Origin: Ursus arctos
Taxonomy: Eukaryota; Chordata; Mammalia; Carnivora; Ursidae
Assembly (NCBI RefSeq): GCF_023065955.2
Contig: NW_026622997.1
Span: 16,720,001 to 16,784,000 of the forward strand
DNA: 64,000 nt
Reading direction: 5' to 3'
Part shown: positions 1-11,464 of the stretch, one piece after another
How the letters are laid out: every line of letters starts with the position of its first letter
Numbering within the stretch: position 1 is the first letter of the stretch
The notes under the pieces: generated by a model
Database searches by the model: none
What the model was told of the DNA's origin: nothing
The model's input: only the letters and a program-made list of their open reading frames with translations
Translations under genes and position numbers: made by a program

Positions 1-152
1 TTTTCTCACCTATAAAATGGTATTAATAATGGTGACCATCTTGGAGGGTTTTTTGGGGGGGTTTGTTTTGTTTTGCTTTTAAAGAGCAGATAATTTTATT
101 AAATGTGAGAAGCTTAGAATAATGCCTTGCATATAGTGAGTATTCATCACAC
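1..152 (+). mobile_element. MIR SINE fragment, cut by window edge
   Basis: The first bases read as the MIR core (a 'cctataaaatggtattaataatgg' type segment, interrupted by a G/T-rich stretch). Around 85-150 the MIR 3' part follows: a run like 'attaaatgtgagaag', then 'atgccttgcatatagtgag'. MIR is an ancient tRNA-derived SINE mobilised by L2 and is inactive. The 5' half lies outside the window. A G7/T-rich tract at 50-80 looks like a later local expansion. Confidence 0.6.
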
Positions 153-600
153 AAAGTGGCCAGTGAGCTTTATTAGGTTTCTGTGTTTTGCATCGTCCTT
201 GTTCAATTCCTCCAAGATCCTACAACACAATAAAGAATGGAAAAAATGAAAGGAAAAAGAAAAAAGGAAGATGTCCTTCTAGTTACCACATTTTGTAAGA
301 CCAAATAAGCTACAAATTCAGGAACTTCCACATAAGGCATAAATTTTCTTAGCTAAATTTTACCTCTATTCAGTGCTTCTTGTCTGGAATACTGAGTGAA
401 TATGACAGGTTCAGAATGAGAAAAGAAGTCACCCTCAGACACTAAAAGTTAAGGAAATTTACATTCAGTCTATCCTCTGACTGAAGTTGAATGGATCAAC
501 CTTGAAATATCTTTTGCAAATGGCCACACGGAAATGGCTGTTCCAGTAGAGTAACTACTGGACTTTCCAGTGATCCCCTGAATAGGGAGCAGGTGTTTTG
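153..600. other. No recognised feature
   Basis: AT-rich unique sequence with a short A/G-rich patch at 238-270. I see no splice-flanked open frame, tRNA or repeat that I can name. Confidence 0.5.
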
Positions 601-687
601 TGGAAAGGGAGGGGGGGAAGAGTAGAGAAAGGGGTATAGGGAGAAGAAAGGAGGAAGGCAAAGAAGGAGGGAGAAAAGAGAGAGAAC
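601..687 (+). repeat. Polypurine tract
   Basis: About 87 nt with almost only A and G on the plus strand, including a G7 run near 610. The minus strand is the complementary polypyrimidine tract, and the open frame that crosses it is a by-product of that composition. Such tracts can adopt triplex DNA. Confidence 0.75.
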
Positions 688-1329
688 ACAACTTTTCAGT
701 TTGAGAAGTCATCCATGTAGGCCAGGTGAATATCAAAAAATCACAGAATCTTAGCTTTTGAGAGCCAGGAGAAGCATCTTCTCTTTCTTGAATCATGGGC
801 ACAAGTGTTCTGTGATGGGTTTGGAGATTTGCTGAGCCCAAAATCTGAGTCTTCTACTGAAGGGCTGAATCATCTCTGAATCTTTGAAACCTGTAACGTG
901 GGGATGACTCTCTGCCTAATTTTTGTTGTTGCTTTAAGGACCAAACATGAAAATGTTTTGCCAAGAGCCAAGTACTATACAAAGACAAGAAACAGATGTG
1001 GTCTGAGTGAATGGGACAGTTTTAGATGTCTAACTCTTGCACAAGTAAGGCACAGGAATGAAAATGTGAAAACCAGACTAATTCTACCTAAAATGTTGCC
1101 TTTGCCATAGCCAAAAATTCAACACAGCCTACTAGCCCAGAAAGACTGACTATAGCATTTACTGATTTATAAATGTAGGTGACCTTCGTGCCTCCACTGT
1201 CAACTCTCATCATGGAATGAAGTTTGGCTTCCTTAGGATATTATTACCAACCCATAAGAGACAAAGTGCTTGAATGTTTACAAGTGTTTGTCATTTTGAA
1301 GCTAAAAGTATGGAACATAAGAACTAGAA
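688..1329. other. No recognised feature
   Basis: Unique AT-rich sequence. A short 70-codon open frame at 898-1110 has no recognisable domain and I treat it as chance. Confidence 0.5.
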
Positions 1330-1620
1330 TGATCAGTAGGGGAAGAAAGGGATAAAGAAAGGGGGGTAATCAGAAGGGAGAATGAAACATGAGAGACTAT
1401 GGACTATGAGAAACAAACTGAGGGCTACAGAGGGGAGGGGGGTGGGGGAATGGGATAGGCCGGTGATGGGTAGTAAGGAGGGCACATATTGCATGGTGCA
1501 CTGGGTGTTATACACACCTAATGAATCATCGAGCCTTACATCGAAAACCGGGGATGTACTGTATGGTGACCAACATAATATAATAAAAAATCATTATAAA
1601 AAATAAATTAAAAAAAAAAA
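1330..1620 (+). mobile_element. L1 3' UTR, 5'-truncated, plus strand
   Basis: This is the 3' end of a carnivore L1. It has a purine-rich start with G runs, the segment 'gaaacatgagagactatgg', a G-rich block at 1432-1453, 'ggcacatattgcatggtgca' and 'tactgtatggtgaccaacat', and ends in 'ataataaaaaatc' plus an A-rich tail at about 1590-1620. Only the 3' UTR is present, so it encodes no protein. Two further copies lie on the other strand at 17095-17323 and 43430-43612. No clear TSD was found. Confidence 0.85.
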
Positions 1621-3398
1621 AGTAACTGTACTGCCTCTAGGATCACTGGCCATGTGGGGCATCAGTCCAACTTGGCCGTAGGCAAACACTCAGCCAAATA
1701 ACCAAGTGTATTCTTCCTTCCCAAACTCCCCTCCCATTTTCTTCATGCTCTACTCCTTCCCCCAACTGAATGCCCTGATTATTTGTTTTGACTTTATACA
1801 ACACACCCAAAGCTTTCAAGGCCAGATCTTCATTTCTGAGAGGAAGAGGCTCAAATGTCCCCTGTGTATCTGCGGAAGTCTAGGACTGTTCATTACGTCC
1901 CACTCAAACCATAGAATTATACGGTTTGCACAGCTGTGAAGCCAGCTGCCCTGTGTTCCCTCCAGATCTCCCACCATGATGCCTTCCAGCAACATCTTTG
2001 CTCTATCTGGTCATGACGCTGACTGTAATCAGCTAAGAAGCAACTATTTCAGTAAGAAAACTGACTTTCCCCAGCAATTTCGGCAAGGAACTCAGAACCA
2101 CCTCACATGTAAGGCAGCTTCTCAGTTCTAGAAACAATTTCTCCATGTTCAGTGTGTTCCACTGAAATAAAACAGGCAGAAACAAAATTGGGAGTGGATG
2201 GGTTCTTATCCTCATATGTACTTTTTGTCTTTGTTTCACCGTTTAGAGGGATTTCATGCATATAGAAGCAAAAAATTTCAGCGGATGTCTGAGTCTAGAG
2301 CTGTGATGGGTAATGCAGACCACACCAAATTGTGGCTAATCACAGATTCCCCATTATATATAATTTATGATATCACATAATTTTGACAAGTGTATTTTAC
2401 TGCATTTTGACATAAAAAGATATTTGCTTTAAGCAAAATTAGAGGCTTGATACATTATTATAATTTTGAAAAACTTCAAAATGATAAAGTCTTTTTCAAA
2501 TTGTAAAAGACCTGAGATAGTTTTCCTTTATCTTCTCATAAGGAGTTCATTTTAAATGTGCAGACATAAATCGTTAGTGTGGTTTCTGATGTTTTAGCCA
2601 AAGGTGTTTCTTACACTCTGTGTACCACTGACTGCTGGCCACAAAACTCCTCCCCACTTTCTGAAGCCACCAGACAGCATAATCGGTGCTCCCTTGGTTT
2701 CCTGTTTAGTTGATTTGAAAATTCTGCTTTGTCTTTCAATGTCTATTCATGTTTGCACCTAGAATACAGGTAATATTCTTTCTGGTATCTTAAGAACATT
2801 GGTATTTCTAGAAATAAAAAGATTTGCCTTTATTTTTCGTGTCCACCAAGATCTGAGTCAAACCACGTCAATTTGTCTGATGGAAGAGTAACCACATACA
2901 TGGAAGTGTGTGTTAAGTTGAAGAGCAACTAGAACCATCCATAAAAATAATACCAGGTCAACCCAAAGTAAGCTCAAATCAGCCTTAAACTCACTTCATT
3001 GGTCTCTCTGTTACAGCTCATATAATATGATCTGTATGAACAATTTCTGCTGTAAAGTTACCTCATAAAGAAATATATCATCTACAGTCCTTTCATAAAC
3101 CCAATTATAGGAGCAATTCAGGAGAGTTACAACTACTAGGATCTGCGTTCTATCTCCTCCCCGGTTCCACTTATTAAGGACACTGAAGTGGAAATATTGA
3201 GGTGGAAAGGAAACAATGACTGAATTTAGCCAACACAGAAAAGACTGGTATAATCACTCAGTCAGGCATTACTTCAGTTCTTTTATTGCCATGTTGCCAG
3301 CTCCATTTATTATAGATGATTTGTCCAGAGAAATGCTATCAGCAGGCCCTTTGTACACAAATATGAATGTATTTTCTTTTTAAAATATATTTTCAGTG
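1621..3398. other. No recognised feature, 1.8 kb
   Basis: AT-rich unique sequence. Open frames here are at most 77 codons and show no domain. I cannot name a repeat, although very old diverged repeats could be hidden. Confidence 0.45.
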
Positions 3399-3409
3399 TC
3401 TCATTGACT

Positions 3410-3622
3410 TGTTTTTTTAAAGATTATTTATTTGTTTGAGAAACAAAGAGAGCACATGCACTAGTGAGGGGAGGGGCAGAGGGATAGAATCTTTAAGCAG
3501 ACTCCCTGCTGAGCAGAGAGCCCCTATGGCAAGCTGGGTTTGGATCCCAGGACCCGTGAGATCATGACATGCACAAAAACCAAGAGTCCGTCACTCAACC
3601 AACTAAGCCACCCAGGTGCCCC
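3410..3622 (-). mobile_element. Can-SINE, diverged, minus strand
   Basis: Complement of a tRNA-Lys-derived carnivore SINE. A T-rich tail comes first (3410-3432), then a GA-rich tract, 'gcagactccctgctgagcag' and, at the right end, 'ccacccaggtgcccc', the complement of the element start. The target duplication 'tctcattgact' at 3399-3409 matches 'tctcactgact' at 3623-3633 with one mismatch. Confidence 0.9.
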
Positions 3623-3633
3623 TCTCACTGACT

Positions 3634-4744
3634 GATTTACACAAAACTGTGTATGTTTCATTCAAAAGTGTTCCACTATTTAATTTAAATCTCATCACCA
3701 TAGTACTTGGATAACTCAGATCTTTGGTGGCAAGTGGCAGAGAGAAATAGAAGAGTAGTAATTAATAAGACATCATTAATAATTGATAAAATATATTATT
3801 GAGGCAAAAAAAGACCAATTGTGAAAGATTTGCTTCCTTTTAATCTTATAACATGGCTCAGACTAGGTGGTATTCACATTAAATTTGTTGTTCTACACAG
3901 AATTGAAGTGGTGATACCGGTTTTGAAAGGAAATCACATAGGTTATAATAAAAAGGCATAGTAGGGACCAAGTAGAGAAGTGGATGTTAGTCTAATTAAA
4001 GCTTTTCTGCAGCCAAGATTCATCATTCAGAACTGAAGGAAAATGAGAAACATCTCATGGCTACTTGTACACTGATTCATGTATTTGGTGCATTCACGGC
4101 AACTGGGTACATAGACTCAGCAACACTGGTGTATATTAAAGTGGATGTAATTTTCTTTCCAGTTGCTGGTTCTCAGAGGACTTTATTCTCTCTCAATCTC
4201 TACAAACCTCAAATACAGTCCAATAACCACAATGAATCTTGAGCGCGTTTTAGTGTCTTTTCTAAATTATAACTGGTTTCGTCTCTCTCATCATGCTTGC
4301 TCGTCGGTGACCCTAAAGAAAAAGAATTGTGTTATTTATGTGGGTTCATAAAAATAGAATTTTTTCCCATAAGTCCTCAGTTTCCATAAATCTGTTGCTG
4401 AGGTTCACTGATTATCCTTCCCTGAGGGGGAGAACAGTTCCAAGTCTTAGGTCCACCTAATTTTTCCCATTACGTCCCCCGCTCTGCCTAGTGTACGGAC
4501 CAAATGCCTTACTGCAGTAAAGTCTAGAGGCTATGCAGCTGGAAGCAGATCAGGGAGGCAGAGTGGCAAGTAAACGGTAGAGCTGTAGTCCTTCCAGGGA
4601 TAAATTGCCAAGAGGGCCCACTGACTGATAACATACAATCATACATAGAAGGAGAAAAAATGTCTGGAGATTATTGATTCCCATGGGAGCTTGGGTTAGG
4701 TGAAGTGTCATGTTACTCTTTGCTCTTGAAGTATTACATACAAA
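3634..4744. other. No recognised feature
   Basis: Unique AT-rich sequence. Overlapping frames of about 60 codons at 4057-4351 look like chance. No repeat could be named. Confidence 0.45.
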
Positions 4745-4935
4745 GGGAGAAGCACAGGTATGTCAGACAGACCTGAGTATGAATTCTGACTCTTTTGGGC
4801 AAGTTTATTATCTTTATGAATTTCTGATTGCTTACCTATAAGATGGGCATATTCATTTCCCAGGGTCGTGAGAATGACTTGAAGGGGGGATATAATGTAC
4901 TTGGCATAGTAGGTGCTCAGTAAACACTTTTCAAA
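4745..4935 (+). mobile_element. MIR SINE
   Basis: MIR order is preserved: 'gaattctgactc', then 'gggcaagttt', a diverged 'cctataagatgggca' core, 'gtgagaatgact', and a 3' part reading 'cttggcatagtaggtgctca'. It is diverged, as expected for this ancient family. Confidence 0.65.
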
Positions 4936-5099
4936 CCATTCAGGCAAGAAGCATGTTCAATTTAGTTTATTAACATAGAATCTCGATATTGTATCACGGT
5001 GACAATTATTAGATTAACCGAAGTCCCCTTATAAAACCTGGACAAAATTTTCAAAGAAGAATGGATGACTTGTTTATCGTGACTTATTTCATTAAATAT

Positions 5100-5320
5100 C
5101 CGTATAACAAATATTTACCAAAGGCCTACTACATGCTTGACGTGGATTTAACAGTTTCTTCAACAAGTGAATCCATCAGTAGGAATATCATGTCCACCAG
5201 ACTCCAAGCTTTTTGAGGGAAGGGACCATGTCTGCCTCATTCACCCCTGCTCTACCTATGCTATGTGTCTAGCATAGAGCATGGCCCATAAGAGGTGCTC
5301 AAAAAGTACTTGCCATGAAA
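5100..5320 (+). mobile_element. L2 LINE 3' end fragment
   Basis: The segment at 5195-5310 follows the L2 3' end: 'ccaagctttttgagggaagg', 'accatgtctgcctcattcac', then 'agcatggcccataagaggtg'. The preceding 'acaaatatttaccaaaggcc' at 5108 belongs to the same class but reads like the opposite L2 strand, so two pieces may be adjacent. Confidence 0.55.
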
Positions 5321-5401
5321 AGAAATGTTATCATGGCAATGGCCACTTTGCTATCAGTCCATCTTTATACCAAACTCGTTGGATTTCTTCAGTTTTTTTA
5401 A

Positions 5402-5418
5402 AAAGGACTTCATTTTTT
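5402..5418. repeat. Target-site copy 1 of a nested insertion
   Basis: The 17-mer 'aaaggacttcatttttt' recurs with one mismatch at 5500-5516 and 5713-5729. Copies 1 and 2 bracket a small L1 piece. Copies 2 and 3 bracket a Can-SINE. Confidence 0.8.
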
Positions 5419-5498
5419 AAATTTTTTCATGTTTATGTTTTTATTGAGATGTAATTGACATACAACATTGTGTAAGTTTATGATCTACACATGTTGAT
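5419..5498 (-). mobile_element. Short L1 3' end fragment, minus strand
   Basis: About 80 bp containing 'tttttattgagatgtaattg', the usual complement of an L1 3' UTR, followed by 'catacaacattgtgtaag'. It sits between two near-identical 17-mers (5402-5418 and 5500-5516), which reads as a very 5'-truncated L1 insertion with its own TSD. Confidence 0.7.
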
Positions 5499-5516
5499 GA
5501 AAGGACTTTATTTTTT

Positions 5517-5711
5517 TTTAATATTTTATTTATTTATTTGTCAGAGAGAGAGAGAGAGAGCACAAGCAGGGGGAGCAGCAGGCAGAGAGAGAGGGAGAAG
5601 CAGACTCCCTGCTGAGCAGGGATCCCGATGCGGGACTCGATCACAGGACCCTGGGATCATGACCTGAGCCGAAGGCAGACCCTTAACCAACTGAGCCACC
5701 CAGGTGTCCCA
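5517..5711 (-). mobile_element. Can-SINE, minus strand
   Basis: Tail complement first ('atattttatttatttatttg'), a GA repeat, 'gagaagcagactccctgctg', then 'gatcatgacctgagccgaag', ending 'ccacccaggtgtccc'. The perfect 18-bp TSD 'gaaaggactttatttttt' lies at 5499-5516 and 5712-5729. The right copy continues into the older L1, so the SINE is the youngest layer here. Confidence 0.93.
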
Positions 5712-5729
5712 GAAAGGACTTTATTTTTT

Positions 5730-6545
5730 AAGAGCAGTTTTAGGATAACAGCAAAATGGAAAAGGAGGTACAGAGATTTTCCCTCTATCCTCTGCTCCCA
5801 CATGTGGAGAGCCTTCTGTGATCACATCCCCCACAAGAGTGGGACATTTGTCACAATTGATGAAACTGCACTGGACATGTCACTATCACCTAAAGCCCAT
5901 AGTTGACCTTAGATTTCACTCTTGGTGTTGTACTTTCTGTGGGTTAGTCAGATATATACTGACATGGATCCATCATTATAGTATCATGAAGAGTATTTTC
6001 ATTGCCCTAAAAATCCTCTGTGATCTGCTTATTTGTCTCTCTTCCTGTCCCCCATCCCTGGCAACCACTGAACTTTTTACTGTCCTTATTGCTTCGCCTT
6101 TCCCAGAATGTCATAAAATTGGAATCGTACAGTTTATAATCTTTTCAGATTGGCTTCTTTCACATGCATTTAAGGTGGTATGCGTGTAAGATTTTTCCAT
6201 GTCTTTTCGTGGCCTGATGGTTCATTTCTTTTTATCACTAAATAGCATTCCATTGTCTGGGTGGATTACAGTTTATTTATCCATTCACCTCCTACTGAAG
6301 GACATCTTGATTGCTTCCAAGTTTTGGCAATTATGAATAAAGCTGCTATAAACATCCATGTGCAGGTTTTTGTGTGGACATAAGTTTTCAACTCTTTTGG
6401 ATAAATACCAAGGAGCGCGATTGTTGGATCATATGGTAAGAGTATGTTGTGTTTTGTAAGAAATCGCCAAACTGTTTTCAAAAGTAGCCGTACCATTTTC
6501 CATTCCCACCAGCAATGAATGAGAGTTCCTTCTCTTCACTTTTTC
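5730..6545 (-). mobile_element. Old L1, ORF2 C-terminus plus 3' UTR, minus strand
   Basis: Read on the minus strand this is the end of L1 ORF2 followed by a 3' UTR; the plus strand shows 'agagcagttttaggataaca', which I recognise as the complement of an old L1 3' end. The element is diverged and its ORF2 has been broken by substitutions. It was the target of the SINE and small L1 insertions at 5402-5729. Confidence 0.85.
6266..6496 (-). pseudogene. L1 ORF2 C-terminal remnant
   Basis: A 76-codon open stretch that translates to a recognisable L1 ORF2 C-terminal segment, including the motif LPYDPTIALLGIYPKELK and, near the end, WINK. Intact ORF2 is about 1,275 residues (endonuclease, reverse transcriptase, Cys-rich end). 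Only a fragment downstream of the reverse transcriptase remains, so it is dead. The ATG that opens it is fortuitous. Confidence 0.8.
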
Positions 6546-7344
6546 GTAATGTCTGTAGACATCTTCACACATCTGATCCTTGTTTCCTTCTGACAATTTC
6601 GATAAGCAGAAGCTTTAGAGCAAGGAGACACTTAACCTCTCAGAGTGGTCTACAAGCCAAGCAGGCCTCTCAGTATTGCCGTGTCCACGTCTCCAACCCC
6701 CCTCTCTGAGAGGGTCCAGAGATGTGATATTGTCTAGAGTTTGTGTCTAGGGGTCCTAAAAAACACGGAAAGAAAGGGTTATGTTGCTTTTCATTCTTAG
6801 TACGTTACAGTTGCAATAGCACTAGCGATGATACCGTTAACTTTTCTTCATCAATACTCAATTCATGGTCTCATCCCAAGTGATTCCCTATACATGGAGG
6901 AAGTTTGAAAGTGCTGTTCTGGCCAAGGAGACTAGCTGTTACTCCTCCCATGTATCACAACTAGGGATACCCTTAATTTTGCCCATTTTAAAAATGCTTA
7001 AGTAAAAATGAAGCAGGTACAACCAACCATAATGTGTTTCTCCTCATTGACCTGGCAGGTTTTTTTGTTTTTGTTTTTCTTCTTTTTGAGCTGAACTGTA
7101 GGAACTGACATCATTGTAACAAGATCATGGGAGTCTGCCATTTAATATATCTCTGAAAACCATAGTTAAGTTTTATAAAATAAACCACACTGAACTAGAA
7201 ATAACATGCTTCTGTGTTGGACACCACCCTACAGCTCCAAGTCCTTAGAGTATAAACTTGGACTCAAAGGAACTTTCTTTAATTCTGGTGTAATACTCAG
7301 TCTCTCTTAAAATTCAGAGTGGGAAAATTATTAAAGTATTTAAA
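6546..7344. other. No recognised feature
   Basis: Unique sequence with a T-rich stretch at about 7060-7085. No repeat or coding frame was recognised. Confidence 0.45.
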
Positions 7345-7440
7345 GAACTGAGCTTAGAGAAAGCTTAGAGATTACCTGTTCCAGTTAACCCATCTCGCAA
7401 ATGAGGAAATTGTGTCCTAGAGAACCCTGTGGTCCCCAAA
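7345..7440 (-). mobile_element. Possible MIR3/L3-type fragment
   Basis: The order 'gcttagagattacctg' then 'ctcgcaaatgaggaaattg' resembles the mammalian-wide segment 'agagatcatctagtcc ... acagatgaggaaactgag' in the complement orientation. It is short and diverged. Confidence 0.35.
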
Positions 7441-8472
7441 GAAGGGAAAAAAAAGAAAGGGAAAAAGAAAGTCTTCAGAATCTAGACATTCAAAAGCAGC
7501 TCGGTTCCAGGGGTGCCCTGGCAACAAGTACATAGAGGTTCTTATGAGCCTGCGAACACATTTCTTCCCAACTCCATGGTCAGTGATAGTACATCCGTGG
7601 CTTGAAATCAGCCTTAGAGTGAGTATTTACCCATGAAAATCAGCAAACACTACTATAAATCAGAACGTTTTTTTGAGAGCTGGCACGTCACAGCTCTGTT
7701 CACAGATTTGAGCCTGATATTTAACAGACATTCTCTGAGCACCATCCAAGCGTATATGTAAGTGGTTTAGGCATGTTTTATTAGATGCTAAAAATATCAA
7801 AGGAAAAGTATCAGAGTGGTTTCACTTGACCAATTTAATTTGACAACTTAACATTCTAATGTTTATTTACTTCAAAGGATCTAGGAATGTGTTGATAGAT
7901 AAAATTACTTTATTATTGCTTTACTGGTATTTTAATATGGCAAAATCAATATGGCTAGATGCACGATATAAGCATGTCTGTTGAAAATATGCTTTCATCT
8001 TTAGAATAGATATAAAAACGTGTGATACAACTTAACACTTTTTCATAGAAAGTCTTTTATCATCTTACATTGTATTTTGGACACTTAGGAAGATGAAAGT
8101 AGATTTCTTTCTGCAGTCCATTCAATAATAAGATCAGGTTAGTCAGTGTTCCAACATATTATGCAGCATTTCCACATTTCCCAACTAATGTTACTATAAT
8201 ACATTAACTCTATTTGGAATCCAGTTTCAATCAAGTAGATGGTGAGTCAATTGCAATAACTGCATACCAGCCTTGCCAACTGGAAAGGTGCATCTTGAAG
8301 CAAGAAGTCAACAGCTATTTAGAATTCTCCTGGCGTATCTGTCCTTGGAACAGTTGCTAATCTCCATCAGGTGAAAAAAGTCATTACACGTAGGCTTTCT
8401 AAGAGAGCCTTTTAAAATTATATTTCAGTTTCTGCAAGTCACATGTGTTTTTCAAGCAGTGGAAAGAAAGGG
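7441..8472. other. No recognised feature
   Basis: AT-rich unique sequence. An A/G patch at 7440-7475 is the only low-complexity element. Confidence 0.45.
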
Positions 8473-8496
8473 TTTTTTTTTTTTTTTTTTTTTTTT
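8473..8496. repeat. Homopolymer T24
   Basis: A 24-nt uninterrupted T run with no SINE or L1 body on either side. I found no flanking duplication. Confidence 0.9.
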
Positions 8497-9379
8497 GGTT
8501 TTCTGAGTAGTTGTTAGCTTATAGTAAATGCAGCGGTAGATGAAATCAAGGTCCCAGGGGAGCACCTGACTTGCTGGAGGGAATTTGAACAACCTTGTCT
8601 ACACTCTTCTTTCCTTTTAAAATGTGGCTCAATGACAATCATAAAGGAGTGCATGTGCATACACTAAGAAACCAAATGAGAACTTTGCATTTATGCATGA
8701 GGGCAGTATAGGGAAATAAATGAGAATATTTTCTCTCTTGGTGTGTTTTAAAGCTTTCCAGGTCATTTCTGGGCGATCTGACGTATAGAAAAAGTATAAA
8801 GGGATTCAGAACAAGAGGTCATGAATTGAGAAAATAGCCTAAGGATGGAGAATTCTAGGAAAAATGATAAGACAAACTTAAAAGGCATTAATAAATCCTG
8901 TTTCGATTACTTTAACATATTCTAGCTGAATAACATGAATCAAGCAGAAAATGTTATTGTATGTGGCCTAAATATTATCGCATAATTGGGCTTGGCATTT
9001 TCCTTTGATGTAGAGAGTGACACCTGGTGCATCGGGACAATAGATTTGTCGATTGGGAAGTGAAATTACCTGATTTTGACAAGTTTGATGTGACTTGGTA
9101 CAACAGCATCTCTTTCTATGGGAACAATTACTTAGAATGCTATCAAACCCTTTTTAGGGAACAGATCCTGGGAAGAACAGTTACCCCATCAATCCCCTGT
9201 TGGACAACAGATCCTGAGAAAAGAATGGATTTTACCTCCTTAAGGTCTTGGTAGGATGAATTAGTATAGAGAGCCAGAAATTTTCTTTTCACTTACTTTC
9301 TCTTTTTGAGAAAAGAATGAGTTCCAATCTTGGTTTGGGTTGGGGTTTGTGGGTTAGACCGTGGGCCATGGAGTCCTGC
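8497..9379. other. No recognised feature
   Basis: Unique sequence. A direct repeat of 'acagatcctg.gaa' at about 9161 and 9209 lies within a 75-codon frame with no domain. Confidence 0.45.
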
Positions 9380-9595
9380 CAGTGGGGTTACATCACCTCC
9401 AGGCTTCATTAAGTATGTGACCTTGAGTTAGTTGCTGAACCCCCCTATGTCTTTCTTCTTTCTCAGTAAATTAGGGATAATAATAGCATCTATTTTACAG
9501 TTGTGGAGATTAGATAAAGCAATCTGTACAAAGTTCTTAGAAGAATTTCTGATACATAATGAGCACTCAGCAAATGTTCACTGGTACTATTAGTG
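9380..9595 (+). mobile_element. MIR SINE
   Basis: Long MIR match in order: 'gtgaccttgagttagttgct', a diverged 'ctttctcagtaaattagg' core, 'gataataatagcatctattt', 'gtggagattagataaag', and 'acataatgagcactcagcaa' at the 3' side. Confidence 0.8.
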
Positions 9596-10194
9596 GCCAT
9601 GGCTGGCTGGGTCAGCCCAGGGTGCTAATAAGCTTTAGAGACTCAGCACCTGTTGGGAGAAGAGCCACAGACACAGGGTGGGCAGAGACACTGTGTGGTC
9701 CCCTCCGTGAGTCCCTGCTTTTGCTTTGCTCCCCCTCTGCACAGATCTGCTAGAGGCTCAGAAGAAAACCTCTTTCACCCCCAGGTTGAGTCTTGGCTGA
9801 AGCAACCTGTCCCAAAGCCATCATTCAGGCTGTGACTAAGCAAATTCAGGATTCAAGCCTCTTTTAGGTAACTTGATTTATGGGGTTAAGTATTTCACTC
9901 AGCAGGCAGGTTAAAGATGTGATATACCAGTGTTTAGTCACTTACAACTCTAACTGCTTGAGATGATTATGCAATCTGAAATGCCACAAGATGTGGGAAG
10001 CAGGGTATGAGTCAGCGAAGACTTTAGATCCTCTTGCCCTTTCATTTGGAAAGCCTCCTTGGTGCGTCCTCCCACTGTGGGGACTCTTAAACCTTGTTTC
10101 ACAATTAACCCAAAAGGGCGATAGTGGAAGCACAGTTCCAGACATTAACAGCTGTTTTACATCATATCGCTATTTAGTATCCCCTGCCCCCAGA
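9596..10194. other. No recognised feature
   Basis: Moderate-GC unique sequence. Short frames at 9559-9835 and 9942-10200 show no domain. Confidence 0.45.
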
Positions 10195-10570
10195 CCCTAG
10201 TGCTAAGCACTAGAGACAGGAAGATGGGTAAGCAAGCCCTTAGTCCTGGAAGCCTGAGTTGACTTGGGTAGAGGGATGGTAAACAGGTGGTTCCAAGGCA
10301 AAGTGGTGGCAGGGTCATAGTCAAGGCACAGTCAAAGCATCACTCAACATAGACAATGATCAGCCCTGCCTGGGAGAGTCAGGGAATCTTTACTGAGGTG
10401 GGCACTTGGGCAGATCCTCAGAGGATGAGTTGGATTTTTCCCATGGAGGAAACCATGAGGAAAGCATTTCAGGAATTGAAGGGCATTCTAATCAGAGGAA
10501 CCAGTCTACACAAAAGGCATCTGGCTCTTAGGTTACTCTGGCTCACAAAGGTTGTATTCCTTAAGAAATA
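10195..10570 (-). mobile_element. L2 LINE fragment, minus strand
   Basis: The plus strand follows the reverse complement of L2: 'ctaagcactagagacagg', later 'gagagtcagggaatctttac', 'actgaggtgggcacttgg', 'agcatttcaggaattg' and 'actctggctcacaaagg'. Diverged and gapped. Confidence 0.5.
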
Positions 10571-11464
10571 TGCATATATGATCTGTAATGCACCGAAGTG
10601 ACTATGGACGTCTCTGCCATTGGGGGGGGGCAGACTGAGAGAAGAAAGCCATGGAAGGTAACTATGATACAGCCTAAGTGCTCTGACAGCAGAAAGTCGG
10701 GGTCCCCACAGCAGAGTGTCAGGACCCGGTGGGGGCTCATGTTGGGAGCTCACAGTGGAGGCTCACAGTGAGGTGGTGCTGGAGAAGGCTGTGGGAATGA
10801 GAGGCATCCCCCAGTGAGGCAAGGGAAGGGGTGTGTGCGAAGGTATGAAGGTCAGATGACATGCAACCTCTCAAAGAGCAGGAAAACTGGAGAGCGTGTA
10901 TGAGCAGGGACCTGCGGAGGAGACGGGGGAGGGGACTAGACAGCAGAGACTTCATACGATACTCAGCAACAGTGAGGAAGGTGGATTAGAGAAGGCCCAT
11001 ACTGGAGGCAGGGAGGTGCTGAGTTTCTCTGAAGCATTTGGCAAGACCTGAGAGAGGCCTGAGCTGGGCCAGTAAGAGCAAGGATGCAAAATTGATTTAG
11101 AATCAAGACATTTTAAAAAGTAAAATAGCCAGGACCTAGGAACCATGGACTCTGAAGGGTTAGGGGGAGAGGGATGAGAACCTAAGTTTCTTCCTTGGCT
11201 AACTAAGTTCTCTTGACCAGTTCAGGGAACAGAGGATGGAGCACATACTCTCAGGAACTCTCAGGACAGATTAATGAGCTTCTCCATAGACAGGTGGGTT
11301 TGGGGTTGTCTGTGCAGCCTCTCAGGGGAGGATCCATCCAGAAGCAAATACATGGGTCAGGAGCTAGAGAGAAGTACTCATATTTACTAAAATCATAGGT
11401 GGGTAAGACCTCCTAGGTCAGAGATTCTTGTTCAGGGTACCATCAGTGATCACATTATGCCCAA
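10571..11464. other. Unassigned, GA-rich, possibly diverged L2
   Basis: This continues the purine-rich character of the preceding L2 (G10 at about 10621-10630), but I cannot align it with confidence. Minus-strand frames at 10469-11146 are low-complexity by-products. Confidence 0.35.

Noticed and set aside
4057..4351. Two overlapping small frames
   Set aside because: About 60 codons each, no domain, no splice context.
10600..11150. Gene-like run of minus-strand frames
   Set aside because: The frames are produced by a GA-rich strand bias and have no recognisable domain.
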